This document shows positions 1 through 13,255 of a stretch of 64,000 bases of DNA, piece by piece. The DNA comes from Ligula intestinalis. Lineage: Eukaryota; Platyhelminthes; Cestoda; Diphyllobothriidea; Diphyllobothriidae. The notes under the pieces are model-generated. The model made no database searches and had not been told where the DNA came from. It was given only the letters and a program-made list of their open reading frames with translations. The translations under genes were made by a program, and so were the position numbers. The stretch's first letter is position 1. Every line of letters starts with the position of its first letter. The stretch spans positions 1,966,609-2,030,608 of the forward strand of contig JAYGXS010000010.1 in NCBI GenBank assembly GCA_036362985.1. Direction: 5' to 3'.

Positions 1-149
1 TACCTTTATGCAGGCAAGGTAGGCCTGGCGCGTGGTTACTGATGACAAATGGAAGAGTTTATGCTTCGTGATCAATTTAGGACGCAACTAGTCCCAAATG
101 CTCATTCAGTCAGTTAAATGGATGCCGATTGTGTCTTTATCCAAGGAGC

Positions 150-660
150 ATTGTCCTATGGTGTTGTGTTCCGTCCCACGGTAGAAGATGCTGGCAATCC
201 AGGTCTCTCTTCCGGTGGTTTCGCCACGAGTTCGTCTTTGTTTACAAACCCCGAGTCCTGTTTGACCTTGTCCTGTCCTTTTCTTGCGTAATGATGCAGG
301 ACTTTGTAGGCCACGGGGAGGTCCAGATGCCCGTTGACAGATTTGGCGTCCGAATACAATGCCTCAAGCGTTAGTCTTTCCCGCTTGAGGTTCTCTTGCC
401 TCCAATAGTCGCTCCTTGAATGTCGAAGTTGTGGCCAGTCTCTCCGATATATGTCGCAGGCTGCGAGTTTGGTTCAAGTCCCCGAGCCGCCGCATTGCGT
501 TCGTGTGGGGGGGTCTTCTACTTGCGTCCTGTTTCGCCCACGCAATTGTAGTCTCCATTGTTGCAACGTATTTTTTCAGACAACTGCAGAGGTTTTAGTA
601 GGGAGCAATCTGTCTTTAGATTGCATTACTCGGCGGCCGATCGTTGCCTGGGGTCGATGG
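150..660 (-). mobile_element. Penelope-like element 3' end: GIY-YIG endonuclease remnant
   Basis: On the minus strand, fragments in different frames together resemble the endonuclease part of a PLE. A GETGRK-like block (about 550) is followed by GDLN and ETGHNFD-like blocks and then a terminal region with LYSDAKSVNGHLDLP (about 310-360), which corresponds to the LEA....SVNRHIDLP pattern of PLE endonucleases. At least two frameshifts and a stop separate them. The tail PASSTVGRN lies at about 160-190 and a related tail recurs on the minus strand at 27349-27531. The RT part is not visible upstream (660-1600). The family assignment rests on motif order only. It is a non-functional relic. Confidence 0.55.
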
Positions 661-1954
661 GCTATACCTATTCCAGTGGGTTGTAACAGTTCGGAAACTG
701 CTTTGAAACTCCTTTTACATAACTAATGGTCCTCTAGATTGTGGATTTGCTGCTCATCGTCTGTTTTCTCAGTGCTTGATTTGTTTGATAATAGTATTCG
801 GGTATCCATTAGCTCGAAAGAGGTCACGTAGCCATTGTTGTGTCACTCTTTTGTCAGCTTCTGTGCTCCAATATGTTTCAACTCGTTGCAAAAAGAGTAC
901 GAAGACAGCTACGTTCGTGAGACAGAGGGTGATTGCTGTTGAAGTGGAGTAATTGTTTCGTCAGAAGAAAGAGGAGCGTTAACCCGGAGAGGTTAACTAC
1001 AAGCTTGACATTTCGGGTAGTGATCTCGTCTACCCATCTGCAGAGAATGGATACTCTGGCTTATGGTCCTCGTCTTTATGCCGTCCTTTCTTGCGTTTGC
1101 CCGTTCGACCAATCATGTTTGAGCCACTCTGTGTGTCTCTCGCCTCGTCTTCAGTCTTTTCGTCTGTCGGTCTCCTGCCTGTCACCGTGTCACCCCCTTC
1201 TGTGTTCGTTCCATGGCCCATTGTGCCACCATGACTGGTGCTAGGAATAAGCATGTTGGCCACGGTGGCGGCTGACCGCGTGGAAATGCGGCTTGCGCTG
1301 GTGTCAGACCCCTGTGTGTTCATCCCGTCACCTCCCGTGGTGTCTCGAGTGGTTCCCGGCATGCACACGTTGGCCGCAGTGTTGGCTGCCCGCGTGCTAA
1401 TCTCAAGTGCGTCGGAGTAGGCCTCCTGAGCGTTCGGTTCATCGTCCCCCGTCACACCCGGATTTGTTACCGGCCCCCGTTGTTCGATGCCGTGTCCATC
1501 CCCGGATAAGTAGGTCCTTAAAACAACATAGGGCCGATGAATTTATGTGGCGGTTGACTGAACAGTCGGTTGAAATCCAGGCCTTTTAGGGTGACAGACT
1601 CGACGGATCTGTCTATGCGGATCACCTTTGGGCTATGCTTGGTTCTGTTTCTTTCACTGAATATTTGTCCTTCACTTCCATTTTATTTATGCACATCTGC
1701 ACTATGAGGACACGTTTTGCCTTCATATACTGACTGGTTTATCTCTTGCTTTAGAGAACGCAAAATAGTTCGATTTCTACGTTCTACCAGTTACGTGCTT
1801 AAAGTTTGAAAGGCATATTTTTCAGAGAGTGTTGACTACAATTTTAACATGACGATATGCTCACAGATATGAAATCATCTGCTTACCATACTTAAAACTT
1901 CTGCTACTGCTTGTGTGACTGCTCACAGATAGCAGCAGTTATCCACTTTGTAGA
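661..1954. other. No gene recognised
   Basis: Open frames here, including a 141-residue minus-strand frame at 1030-1455 rich in Thr, Ser, Gly and Asp, show no recognisable domain and look like chance. A hairpin with complementary GGGTAG (1015-1020) and CTACCC (1030-1035) is followed on the minus strand by GAAATGTC. This resembles the 3' half of a hammerhead motif with a decayed core. Confidence 0.4.
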
Positions 1955-4190
1955 TAGCTGATGAGGCTCGCTTCGCTGAAAAACGCAACACCGCATTCTT
2001 CAAGATGCTTTAAGAAACCCCATAGCTGACGCTAAGTTGACCGCCGATAGCTTCAATGCGTTCCTATCCAAAACGTTTAGTAAAAGCTCGTTCGCTGCAC
2101 TTCCGGCTATCCAGGCTTGGACGGGTGCCATACTCGAAACCATAAGTTTTACCCTCTGGGATGTGACTGTAGCCATTCGTCGTTATCATCAATCCTATAG
2201 TCCAGGACCAGATGGCGTCCCAGTTAGCCTTCTAAAAGCTGAAGCGAGTGATATCTTTCCGTCTATTCTTTGTAAGGTATTTAATCTTGTTCTTGAGAGC
2301 GAAACCTTTTCTTCATTGTGGAAGGAATCGCTAATAATGCCTATTCGCAAGCATGGTCGATCGACGTCATTCGACAACTTTAGGCCAATAAATACACTTC
2401 CCGCAGCCTCGAAGATCTTAGAGACCTTAATCAAAGAAAAGATGATGCATCACTTGACAGAGAACAACCTGCTCAATACAGCTCAACATGGCTTTTTTGA
2501 GAAACGATCTTGTGACACCTGTCAGCTCTCTTTCTTTGATTATGTGCTGCAATCTAGAGACAGCGGTTTTGCCACTTATAGCGTCTATTTTGATTTTACT
2601 AAGGCCTTTGATCGGGTCGATCATAACCTCCTCCTTCTGAAACTGGCCTCCTTCGGCATAAGTAGCAAGTCTCTGAACTTCATATCTTCCTATTTGGATG
2701 CTCGCACGCAACGAGTAAAAATTTCCAATGTTATCTCCAACCCCACGCATGTGAGGAGTGGAATTATACAGGGTAGTGTACTCGGTACGCTCCTATTTCG
2801 CCTGTTTTTCAACGACGTTTCAGATTGTTTTCAGTATGGCAGACCCTTCATGTACGCTGCTGATTTAAATGTCGCTTATCGATATAAACCGGCAGATCGC
2901 AACATCGTGCTCGAGCTGATAAAAAAGGATCTTCAGGCCTTCGCCCAGTGGTGTTGCACGTGGCGCCTCACCCTTTCATGGCACAAATGTTCCGTAATGG
3001 TTGTTGGCGACGATCATCAACCGGAATTAAGCATTGAGGGCCACGAAATAAATGTTGCAGGAGTTATCAAGGATTTGGGCATATCCTAATCTAGTAGTCT
3101 CAATTTGTCAGAGCACTCTGCCCTGATAGTCTCGAAAGCACGCCGAACCACCGGATTTATCCTTAGAAATTTTAAGACTATCAAGGTTAGAACTAGCCTC
3201 TATAATATGTACGTGAGACCTAGTCTTGAATACTGCTCGCCCCTATTCAGTCTTCTGCGCACTAGTGAGCGGAAGAAAATAGAATCGGTGCAGCACTTCT
3301 TCACTAGAAGAGTTTTCACTACAGAACACCGTAACTTAACCTACCAACAAAGGTGCGAACTTATAAAGCTGGATCCCCTATGGCTTCGTCGATTGTAGAA
3401 GGGTTTATTTTTACTGTTAAAACATTTGAATGGTCAAACCTTTAATCCTCTTAGTACAATAAGGCAGCTTGAGCACTCTCGACGCGCCAGTCATCGAGAC
3501 GTATTTTAATTTCTTCCTATGGCACGTACAGTTAAGTACCGGCAATTCTTTTCAGTAAATGCCATATCAATCTGGAATAAGCTGCCCAAAAGTATTCAAA
3601 CCCAGCAAAACTACCCTATGTTTAAGAGAGCTATAACTAGTTTTCTACATTCAGGACAACTTTCAAGAATTTTGGGTGTTGACTCGGTGGAATCTCTCTT
3701 TCACTCTGATGGTGTTCGTGGACTTTGAACCCCGCCAGACTTCATGCTGAAGATAATGCTGCTGAAGCAGCAGCCCGCAGTCTGCTAACCCTTCAGCCGA
3801 TAGCGCGTAACTTTTGCCGACAACCATTGAAGGAAGACTGAGAACACTGTGTTCTTGTGCCAACCCTCTCCGCCTGGAACTAATGTTTTTAAACGATATG
3901 AAACAATTCTCCTGCTGATGAGTCAACTCAGCTTACAACTGTACATTTATTCCGTTTGTATCAAACCTTTGAAGTCAGGTTTTTTTTTCACCTGAAACAA
4001 ACTCCCTATCTCGCCCAGTATTGACAAAACAAAACACCTGAAAAAAAACTAATACTGGCTGCAACATAGGGAGTTTGTTTTAGGTTTTTCCGGTCTTCGA
4101 GGTGTTGGAAGGCGCCCAAGAGGTGCATTACCAACTCTTTAAAATTGCCAGTAAACTGGCATAATAAACATATTATTATTATTTACTTTT
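1955..4190 (+). mobile_element. LINE A: 5'-truncated CR1/Jockey-like non-LTR retrotransposon
   Basis: The main open frame (2037-3089) carries reverse transcriptase blocks in order: SPGPDGVPVSLLKAE, DNFRPINTLPAASKILE, YFDFTKAFDRVDH, and GIIQGSVLG. The catalytic YADD box reads YAADL at about 2850-2870, so one metal-binding aspartate is lost. The RT C-terminal region continues past stops at 3087-3089 and 3396-3398 and a disrupted stretch to 3728. The 3' UTR contains a long hairpin (3995-4080) and ends in an (ATT)n-like tail near 4170-4185. LINE B at 54283-57230 (-) is a close relative that keeps the ancestral codons at several of these stops. The region before 2037 is shortened relative to B (internal deletion). 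Clade is inferred from motifs; no endonuclease is present. It is inactive. Confidence 0.9.
3995..4080 (+). other. Hairpin in the LINE A 3' UTR
   Basis: AAACAAACTCCCTAT (3995-4009) is the exact reverse complement of 4066-4080, giving a 15-bp stem. Inside it, CCAGTATT (4015-4022) pairs with AATACTGG (4051-4058). The same structure is kept in LINE B (54391-54475). It may be the RNA feature recognised by the element's reverse transcriptase; that role is inferred. Confidence 0.75.
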
Positions 4191-4659
4191 ACCGCAACAG
4201 ATCTTGCAGAGGACTCCAGATGTTTCTTGCCGTGGTAGTGGGTCTTTCGGTTTCATGATCCAACGCCTTATGGTTGCATCTAGCCTGTGTGCCACTGCCG
4301 TGGCAAGAAAGATCTGGAGTCATCTACAGGATCTGGTGCAGTTGCGGGAAAAGCAACTACGTCGGAGAAAACTTGCAGGTTTATCAGGACGCCACTTGTC
4401 GATCACGCGACAGCAGTGCGGTGAATTGATGCCAATTCTCAAGTTGCGGCTCATTCGACGAGACTTGGCCACGCGTTCAAATTTTATGAGGCTGAAATTC
4501 TCGCAAGAGGTGAAAATCGAGTGAGCCAAGAATAACTTGAGTCATCGTTCACGGGCCACCAATCAACCAACAAGTGCAACAATTTACGCAATCCATACTC
4601 GGTGCTGAGACTACATTTGGCAAATACAAATCACCGCTCGGGGAACACACAGGCCACCA

Positions 4660-4930
4660 AATCATCTTATGCCAACACCACAAGGCCAGTTGGTCATTGC
4701 TGACACAACGAATCAGGACACACTCAAGGCATTTATCAATTTTTTTCTGTGCGTTTAAATTTTAAGGCAAAACCCTGTTCACACACAAACTGTTTCTGCT
4801 AATGTTCTGTGAGTATGTCTCTGACGATGAATCCGCGACTAATTTCAAAATTTCTGGCAAATAGTCATATGGTCCAGCGCTTGAATCATCTTCTACTTCT
4901 CAACTACTTCCTGGGCCTCGCATGTTCGCG
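4660..4930 (+). repeat. Dispersed repeat with hammerhead-like core, copy 1
   Basis: It shares with 24295-24440, 32370-32640 (-), 32760-33000 and 18680-18815 (-) a T-rich stretch, then TCTGCTA...TGTCTCTGA, an imperfect ATCCG/CGGAT-type hairpin, TCGAAACGTCAGG-like sequence and AATAA or AATAG. This copy is decayed: the hairpin reads ATCCGCGACTAAT and the GAAA box is AAAA. Confidence 0.5.
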
Positions 4931-7844
4931 TGTATTTAACATCAATTTTTTTACTTATTTACAGTCTTGATTGAAGTTAAACAGGTGATATTCCGGAAAA
5001 ATCCGAGGTTGCTAAATATTTAAGAAAGCTTCTATGTTATTCAGTAGCACCGACTAAATGATCAAGGTTTCGTGTTTTTGACAACTGATCGGTGCCCGCC
5101 CTACTACTACGTAAGTAGTGTCTAAAATAAGACGAACGAAAAGCAATCTATGAATATCCTCTCCTCTAATTTTCCTGCACTCTAGAGAGATGTATCGTAT
5201 TTGAAGCAACATACGACGAAGTGACGCAGTATTAGCATCTGAATTTATGGTTTAAATGCGTGATATTAAAGTGATTTATGACTTAGCGCAAAAAGCCCAC
5301 TGGAACGAAAACCCACACCACAAGAAGAGAGTGGGGCATGGTAATTAAAACAGACGGTATAAAATGCTGAGCACTGCAGTGCGACAACAGGCTATCCTTC
5401 AGCTGTTGACTGTCCTCGTCACAGCAGGGAGGAAACTTACTTTCAGCGTACGTTGTAGCCCTTAAATAAAACGAAATTGATGACCCGCCTACATTTTTTC
5501 GCGGTCATGTGTTACAAAATGTTTAAGCTAGTGAGTCCAGTGCGTTACATAATACTTAATTTATGATCGAAGTCGTTTTTCAAGGTTATTTGTTGCATAA
5601 AGCGGAACATGTTTATTTAAATGCGGACATTTAGGAAAGTTTGATCGGTTAATCATGGCCAAAACCCAAAAAGGGCTTAGTCAAGCAGAGCCGAGATTAG
5701 AGTGTCGCGGCCTATCTGTTGGTCTGGTTTTGATCGTATCGGCCTTTTGAGAAATTTTAAGTTCGCAGTTTAGCTTAAGTCTGAAAGTTGCGTGTATGGA
5801 AAGGAAACAGGCAGTAAGGACTTTACTTCTTCCAAATTTAAATGTTTACGCAATTTGTTTTTTGACTGGTGCTGATGTTATTTCGAGTGAAAGATTGTTA
5901 CAATTGAAGGTATATTTGGCGGCAAAAAAACTAAAACGGTAAGGTGTGGAGCTAAGGGGTGGTGACATTATCATAGAGGACTTAGAAGAAGCGTTATGTC
6001 GTTTTGCCGCAGTAAAAGCATTATTTTTTGGGAGATTGTGGATATTGTTAACGCAAAACAGGGAGCATATGCCGGCTTCGCGTCTTCTTACCCACAGAAA
6101 TTGAATTTTCGCTAACTGACATCTACCCAAAGAAGAATTAGTGGATCCAGAACGTGAAAATACATTTAGAGTGAAAATGCTCTAAAAATGTGCTATCTTA
6201 TTGCAGTCAGACGCGTTTATAAGACCAAAAAGGGGACAAGGGTGTTCTAGGATGTCCTAACCAAATAAACTGAAAATCCTTACAATACGCAATTTCCAAA
6301 GAACATGCGGCAACAACGATTTGTAGGGCCCCTCTAGATATCCATCCCCGCCGCCCAACTGCTTAAAGTATTTTGTAGTAAGACATGTAATTCTTGGCCA
6401 GTGAGCGCAAATTAATAGATAATTATGGCAGAATTGATCAAAAAAATTAAATTAAATCAGACTATGTTTGTTTAATATGCTTAAAAGAATTAAATTCAAT
6501 CAACATAAACTTCTATTGCAGAGAATACAAATGCCAATCGCGGGAAATTTGACCTTTTTTAGGTCGAATTTGACTAAAATTGAAATTCGTCCCGCTATTG
6601 GTGGATTTAAAAGAAAAAATGTAAAGTCAGGCTACCGAACATTTAAAAGTAGTGTTTTTGTTATAATTTGACGAGATTTTTGCGGCCTCTATAATCGTTA
6701 CTGCCGAACAGGCTCCCCAAGACAATTAGAGCATCCAGTGCTTTTACATGTGTTTTCTAATACAACGTCAGGACATTTAGATGGAGTTTTATCATGTCGC
6801 TTTCTGGTAAGCTACAGCAACACCTACTTCGTGCCGGAGAATTTAACATGAACAATTAATCGTTTTGGAAGTTGAAAGTTTTGGATTGGGAAAGCGAAAA
6901 GTAGTCAAAAAACAACTGTAAAAATGCATCAAATTTGCTTTGGCGTAACAGAAGTTTCATGTAATTTGGGCGATAAGAATGCTTATGATCCGTGCGTGTT
7001 TGGCGTCCGTCATTGTGAGTTATTGTGCTTAGGTAACCGGGACAGGAGTTAGTGAAATGACTGAAGACTCCCTGTTAAATCGTTAACAAAACCTCTTTAA
7101 TGTTATGCTAATGAAACGAGGGACATAGAAAAAGCTGTGATTTTGCAGTCACAAACCCACAAAAGCGGACATAATTAAAAAGACCAACCATCAAATGTAG
7201 TTTCAGTAGACGCCGAGCCGTCTAGATACACGGCAGTCTAATCATAACCATTGTCGCAACCCTAATCCCCAGTCACATGTTCCTGATAAACAGATGAATA
7301 GTCAAGTTTGCTTCCTCGTTTTATCAGACTGTTATATGGATTTTTGGTCGGCTGTTGCAACAGACTTATTCATCCGGCTATTGTATGCATATTGCTCATA
7401 AGTACGCCAGTTTCTTAGGTCAGGTAGTCATTTTTGCAACCAAAATGCATCCTTACCTACTACCAAGAAACTGTAACAATTTTCTGTTGTACACTCTGTT
7501 TTAACACGCGTTAGGTGTCTAGTTTACCTCTCAGCTCAGCTAACAAAAGCCCCACCATTTTGTGATACGATGCCGGGTGTAACGAAGGTAAAACAGTGTG
7601 GACAATACAGGGTAAAAGAAATGTAAGTAAAAAATAAGGTTTATAAAAGTAGAAAAAAACAGAAATCATTATTAAAATAAGGTAATTTTTTTCAACAGTA
7701 AACCCTTCCGTAATTAAAATGTGCAACCACACAAATACTGGTAGAAAGCAAACTTGAAAAATTTAATAAAATACTTCCAAACTTTCGCAGGTAAAAAAAC
7801 GAAAACCGTTAGGAAGTCGGGCTACTGAAGAGCTGGAAGTATTT
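4931..7844. other. No gene recognised
   Basis: AT-rich sequence with stops in all frames and only short open frames (under 95 residues) without recognisable motifs. A TATAAAA at about 5358 is isolated and not supported by a downstream gene. Confidence 0.5.
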
Positions 7845-9260
7845 ATTATTAAGAGTCAAACCGGATGCCTACCAGTAGATTGGAAATCCGCGAGGATTAC
7901 GCCGCTGTACAAGGGGCGAAGCCGGGTCTCAGCGAATAACTACCGACCGGTCAGCTTTACTGCAATCTGTTGCAAAATCATGGAAAAAATTATCAAGGAA
8001 CAACTTATGCAGTGCCTGGAACAAAACCATCTGCTATCGGATGCTCAGCATGGTTTTCGTAGAGGTAGGTCCTGCGTTACAAACTTGCTCTACTGTTTAG
8101 AACGGTGGACTGAGGCAGTCGATAGTGGAAACTCAGTGCACGCTGTCTATATTGACTTCAAAAAGGCGCTCGATAACGTGCCGCACCACCGCCTCCTTTA
8201 TTAACTCAGTCGCATAGGAGAAAGGGGTAGGCTCCTTACGTGGATAAAAAGCTTCCTAATCGGTCGCTCGCAAACTGTTCACATCAGCGACAAACAGTCA
8301 GCCAAGGTTGAGGTTGAGAATGGTGTTCCCCAAGGCTCCGTTCTCGGCCCTATTTTGTTTGTTATCTACATCAACGACTGTGTCCGCGAACTGGATTGCG
8401 GCATCGCCATGTTTGCCGATGATATAATACTTTGGAGTGTTATTCGAACTGCGGCTGACGAAGTGCACTTACAGGAAAATTTCAATAGACTTCAAGAATG
8501 GTCGACGGACTGGCTCTTACCGTTTAACGAGAGCAAGTGCACCACCATTCGAGTTGGCAAATCCGGTTCTTCAAACGGCACGGCTTACCCACTGAATGAC
8601 ATACTATTGAAGGAAGTGAACGCCCAGAAAGACTTTGGAGTCTGGATCACGCCCTCGCTTAAACCCTCCCTGCATTGCACAAAGGCAGCCGAGTCCGCGA
8701 TGTCGATCCTATACCTCGTCAGACGAGCTTTTTCTACCTTCAATGAAGAGTGCTTCACAAAAGTCTTCGGAACCTTCGTACGACCGCACCTAGAATCCGC
8801 TACCCAAGCTTGGAGACCCTGGGCCACGAAAGACATCAACATCCTGGAAAAGGTACAAATGCGCGCAACCAAACTTGTTATGGGGCAGGGCACGCAGCCT
8901 TATGAAACATGGCTGTAGAATCTCAACCTCTTCCCATTGCGCTACAGGCAGCTTCGGGGGGACCTGATACTAATATTCCACGTAATACGTCTTCAAGACT
9001 GCTGTCTTATATCAGAAGATTTTTTCGAATTAGCAACGACCACGAATCTGAGGGGTCATCCTCTCAAATTAAAGGTGACAGTGATGAGGCTGGACGCTCG
9101 GAAACACTTCTTCTCAAAAAGGGTGGTCGGAGCGTGGAATGCGCTACCTCAGGACGTCGTTATGTCGGAATTGCTAGAGGGTTTTAAGCGAAAACTTGAT
9201 CGACATAGCATTACACAATGGATGGTAACTGACAATTTGGAATAATAATAATAATACTTT
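7845..9260 (+). mobile_element. LINE D: 5'-truncated CR1-like retrotransposon
   Basis: An RT frame runs from about 7860 to 9245 in a single frame with two nonsense codons, TAA at 8202-8204 and TAG at 8916-8918. Visible blocks are NNYRPVSFTAICCKIMEK, SDAQHGFRRGRS, YIDFKKALDNVPHHRLL, GVPQGSVLGPILF, and an intact catalytic FADDI box (about 8410). These are followed by the C-terminal RRAFSTF.., LRGDLIL and VGAWNALPQDVV blocks. A tail of AATAATAATAATAATAC starts at 9242. The endonuclease and the RT N-terminus are missing, as expected from 5' truncation. It is related to LINEs C, E, F and G. It is the least damaged RT of its group here but still not translatable throughout. Confidence 0.9.
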
Positions 9261-9589
9261 AAATTTTCAGTAGTATTAGTTTCTATATCCATTCACGTTT
9301 GCTATTACTAACACCGTCCGACGCACAGCCTCATGGGAAGGTCTCCGCGGTCTACCCTACTTGGCTATCTGCGTGCCGTGATTACCCCGCTAGCGATCTT
9401 ATCAGCCAGACCTGACGGCCTAAACATTCATCCTTGGCTCGACCCAAAGAGGATTGTCGACGATCCGGACGGATGCCTCTGTTTTTCCAGTTCCGTTGGC
9501 GGACTCTGCAATCAGCAAGGAAAAATCAGGACGCGGCTTTCACACGGTGATGATACTGGGAACCTTTGCAATGCCCCCTCTGAGTGGGA

Positions 9590-9825
9590 ACCCCCTTTTT
9601 TCTCCTCAATCCCACGTATTAGCCCCACAAGGGCGACAGTTTTTCTCCTAAAAATCCCTGAGGAGTTTTTTCACTGTCTGCTCCTATTTTCATCCTATGA
9701 CACAGGACAACTGGCCTCACCAACAGTCTAAGCAACAAATGTTTTGCTACCACTGCACACATGTACAAATAGGGCACTCAAAGGAATTTTTCCTACATAT
9801 CCCTCAATGTACTGATACTGATACA
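9590..9825 (+). mobile_element. LINE 3' tail with (TGATAC)n end
   Basis: It contains the block GACAACTGGCCTCACCAACA...CTACCACTGCACACATGTACAAATAGGGCACTCAAAGG and ends in CTGATACTGATAC (9809-9821). The same tail occurs on the minus strand at 13115-13255 and 41010-41135. The upstream GGGCGACAGTTTTTCTCCTA is also present in the composite copies at 14434 and 35434. This is the 3' end of a LINE; no coding capacity is seen. Confidence 0.7.
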
Positions 9826-12800
9826 AAAGTGATCCCTATAGACAGTCCAAAAGGTAAACTAAAGTAAGCTTAACTTATTTTATTAAAAAGTAATCTAAAA
9901 CTTACGTTTTAATAATAAAATGCAATGATAAAATGAAGGCCAAAATAAAAACAGAATAAAAATAAATTAAATTTAAAACTTAAATAAGAATACGTTAATA
10001 AAACAAATAAAACTTGATAAAAAAGAAAATGAAGATAAAAGAGAGGAATAAATAAGTAAGGAATATAACTAATTAAATTTCTCTGTGTATTTATAGCGCG
10101 CTTTTAGTTTGCAATAGCATTAAGTTATTAAATTAAACATCTACTGAAGGTGCTTATGAGCCTTTTTTGAAGCTCTCAATTGCTAAAACTACAAACTCAA
10201 AACTTTGCAATACACCTTTAGGGCGTTTTACTCAGTGGTGCTAAAACGCGGCCCAGTATAGAGGCAATGTCCGCTCGCCAAAATATACACGTTCGCAGCA
10301 AGCAAAAAGCCATTTAACTCATACACGATCTTCTTCTAACAAGTTACTACCAACCTGCGTCCCCGCGGGTTAGTACAGTTTTCTCACTTGACTGGATGTG
10401 TTTCATTTGCATACGGCTGTAAGGAAGATTTATATTTAAACTGTTCACAGTATTAATAATCACCCAACTTACTGATTCTACCTAACAAGGGGAATAACGG
10501 CTACGCAGTTTCGGTTCGTCGTTTTTTAGTTTAGTTCAACAATAGTCAGGCAAGCCTGTCCTGATTTCTACTGTACGCAAAATACCGCATTAGTTACATA
10601 TGCATCTGGGCAAATATTGAGAAATGACTAAGAAAATAACTAGCCAAAACCAAAAATAAACTAATGAAAGTCCTATGCTTAAGTAAGCTTTACTGACATT
10701 AAATTATAAGCAATCTAAAAAAAATTGAGTACCATAACCTAACCAATGACAGAAAACTGGGTACATCCGGGTGTTACACTGCAATCGGATTGAACGTCAA
10801 GTTTTAAAGGGTATACGTGGGATTTTTATAAGACAGCATGGGAGACATGCTCAAATCATTCCCGCCCGAGTGAAAACATGGGCATAGCCATCAAGCTCTG
10901 CTTTGTACTTTGTCTCGTTGCCGCAGTGGGAATGTAAATTTAAGGCCCTTCGATGATGTACTATAATGCATGGTGCTTCATTTTTGTTGAAATCATTTCT
11001 TTGAGCATGTCTGAAAATTTTAGATAATGTATATTGCTGCACTCGGTAAAAACTTGTTGAGGCTGCATTGAGTCTTTTGGCAACTTAAATATTAATACGA
11101 CACCTTCGATGAAGCTGCCGCCTAACAAGGAATCGCCTGGTCCAGGGGCAACGGACATTTGCATCAACCACTAAACAAAAACCGGGAAGAAATCCTCTGC
11201 GATCCTACCGACTTCGTCTTATTCCGTACGAGTCATAATTTCGGGTGTAATTCCTCTAAAACTCTTCGCTTACTTCTTCCTCTGAGTTAACCTGTTGAAA
11301 ATTGAGCATTTTCTAACGTTTTTGTCAATGGCCTGTGAATGTGTGGAGGCAATACTTTTTTACTCAACATAAAAAGCAGACTCTATATGACCAACTTGCA
11401 TGTTTCGCTTGGAAATCCTGTATTACAACCATTCGTTTTCACCAATTCATCATCGGGTCCTTATGCTTGCATTGGTAATGAAAATGGGGGGTTGGATAGG
11501 TTTTACAAATGTCTTATAACTTAGAGTCATGATTTTTAATGCTTCCCACTTTCAAAGATGGTTAATAAGTGTCACTACACTAGGGGGAGGGGATTCATCT
11601 GATATGATGACGATAAGGTCAAAAGTGTCGCGGGGTTGTATTGTAGTATCTTGAGGTGCTTAAAGAAGGTTATTATAAACTCTGTGACTCAAAACTATGC
11701 GCGTCGAGGGATTAAAAAATAATTTTTCAAAACCGGGTTATCAACCAAAAAGCAGACAGGGGAAGCCGGGGTATCCACTGATGAGCCGGACCCCTCGCAG
11801 CTGTGTCAAGCAGCGGCAGAATACCGGCCAAACACGTGTCTGGGCCTTTTAGCTAGTACTTCGGCTGTAATTATGGAAAGTTCAACGTCAGTGTATGCTA
11901 CTTAAGACTTTCTGATGGCAGCTGGTGTATATTTTACAGGGGTTAACGGGTTTCAACACAAATCTACATTAACATTTTTTGTCTTTACCTATAGACTTTA
12001 TATATAATGCTATATACCTCAAACAGAAATTAATTTCTTAGGCAATTAAAAAACTGAATTTCAACTACTTTATCGTAGTGTGTGGATATCTTGCTGGTCT
12101 AAGTTTTGCAAAACTTCCTATGGACGTAGCTGTCGAGACTGGTCTCGTTAGGCTAGTATATTTATTTGGAGCGCGTTGCGCAAAACATGCTAGTCATCAG
12201 GCCATTAGACTAAGCTAGAATTAGACATGGTCTCTTGAAAAAAATTGGTTTGCCTGATGTTTCAGTTTGATGTTTGATGGGAATGTGTCCATTCCCACGA
12301 TTACTCTGTTAGCATACGCCTAACACATAGATAGCCTATGCAAGCGGCGTGCACAGCAGGCTATCGATCGGCCACCGACAGCAAACACTAATTGCAGTCA
12401 CCCAATTGATAATTCCAAATTAAATCACACCCATCACGCCAGCAAACAAAAGCTGATTGGCCCAATGGACTTAACTCACCATCGTTTGTTCTTTAATTCT
12501 GTTGGACCTGACACACTGCTCTGACTTGCTGTACCGTGCTTGTAGCAGTAAACTTCTCCTTTCTGCGACCGACCCGACTTCTCTCTGTCTCACTCTTACG
12601 AGTTCCTTGGCTCAGCGTTCGACTAAGTAAGCAGTACCAGGCGGGTCATAAAAATGTTCATACACATGATCAGAGAAGGCATCAGATAAGGGTGATGACG
12701 GTGTAATGATTTGGTTTCTGGTGTCGGACTTGCCGCTTATGTCGACTAACCGATAAACGTTCGTCCTTACATACAAGCCCGGTTTGTGGAGCGGTTTATG

Positions 12801-13114
12801 AAGAGCCTTGTCCAGAGAGATGGAGACAGCTGGAAGACACGGAGGATTACAAACAGTTAATCTATCATCGGCCATGGTAATTGCAGTACTCATACGATGT
12901 TATTTCTGTGCGCACAGGATCAGTGTGCGTAATCTGGCGACACCGTAATATTAGATTAGCATATATTTATGTCAGTCTTGATTCAGACCTATCAGCGAAT
13001 GGGGAGTGATGACTGCCACGGTATCTCGTGGATTAAAAATGGGTGCAACGTATGCTGTCCATACTATCTAGTTATCATGCCACATGTGCATGACAAGCAA
13101 ACGTCGAAAGTCAC
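9826..13114. other. No gene recognised
   Basis: Largely AT-rich intergenic-looking DNA. Open frames stay below 95 residues and lack recognisable motifs. The GC-richer stretch 12330-12900 shows no confirmed LTR or coding domain. Confidence 0.45.
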
Positions 13115-13255
13115 GAACACAGACATGTATCAGTATCAGTATGTTGAGGGATATGTAGGTACAATTCCTTTGAGTTCCCTATTTGTACATATGTGTAGTG
13201 GTAGCAGAAAAATTGTATCTCAGACTGCTGGCGAGGCTAGTTGTCCTTATTGGCC
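13115..13255 (-). mobile_element. LINE 3' tail fragment with (TGATAC)n end
   Basis: The reverse complement of 9700-9825-type sequence. The plus strand reads TATCAGTATCAGTATGTTG at 13126-13144 followed by AGGGATATGTAGGTACAATT. It is severely 5'-truncated. Confidence 0.7.

Noticed and set aside
1030..1455. Open frame of 141 residues on the minus strand, Thr/Ser/Gly-rich
   Set aside because: No domain, no relatives in the window, compositionally odd, and overlapped by a repeat-like hairpin; probably chance.
5350..5470. TATAAAA followed by a GC-richer stretch, possible promoter
   Set aside because: No downstream gene or small RNA can be recognised, so a promoter call is unsupported.
12330..12900. 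GC-richer segment considered as a possible LTR
   Set aside because: No second copy, terminal TG/CA pair or polypurine tract was found in the window.
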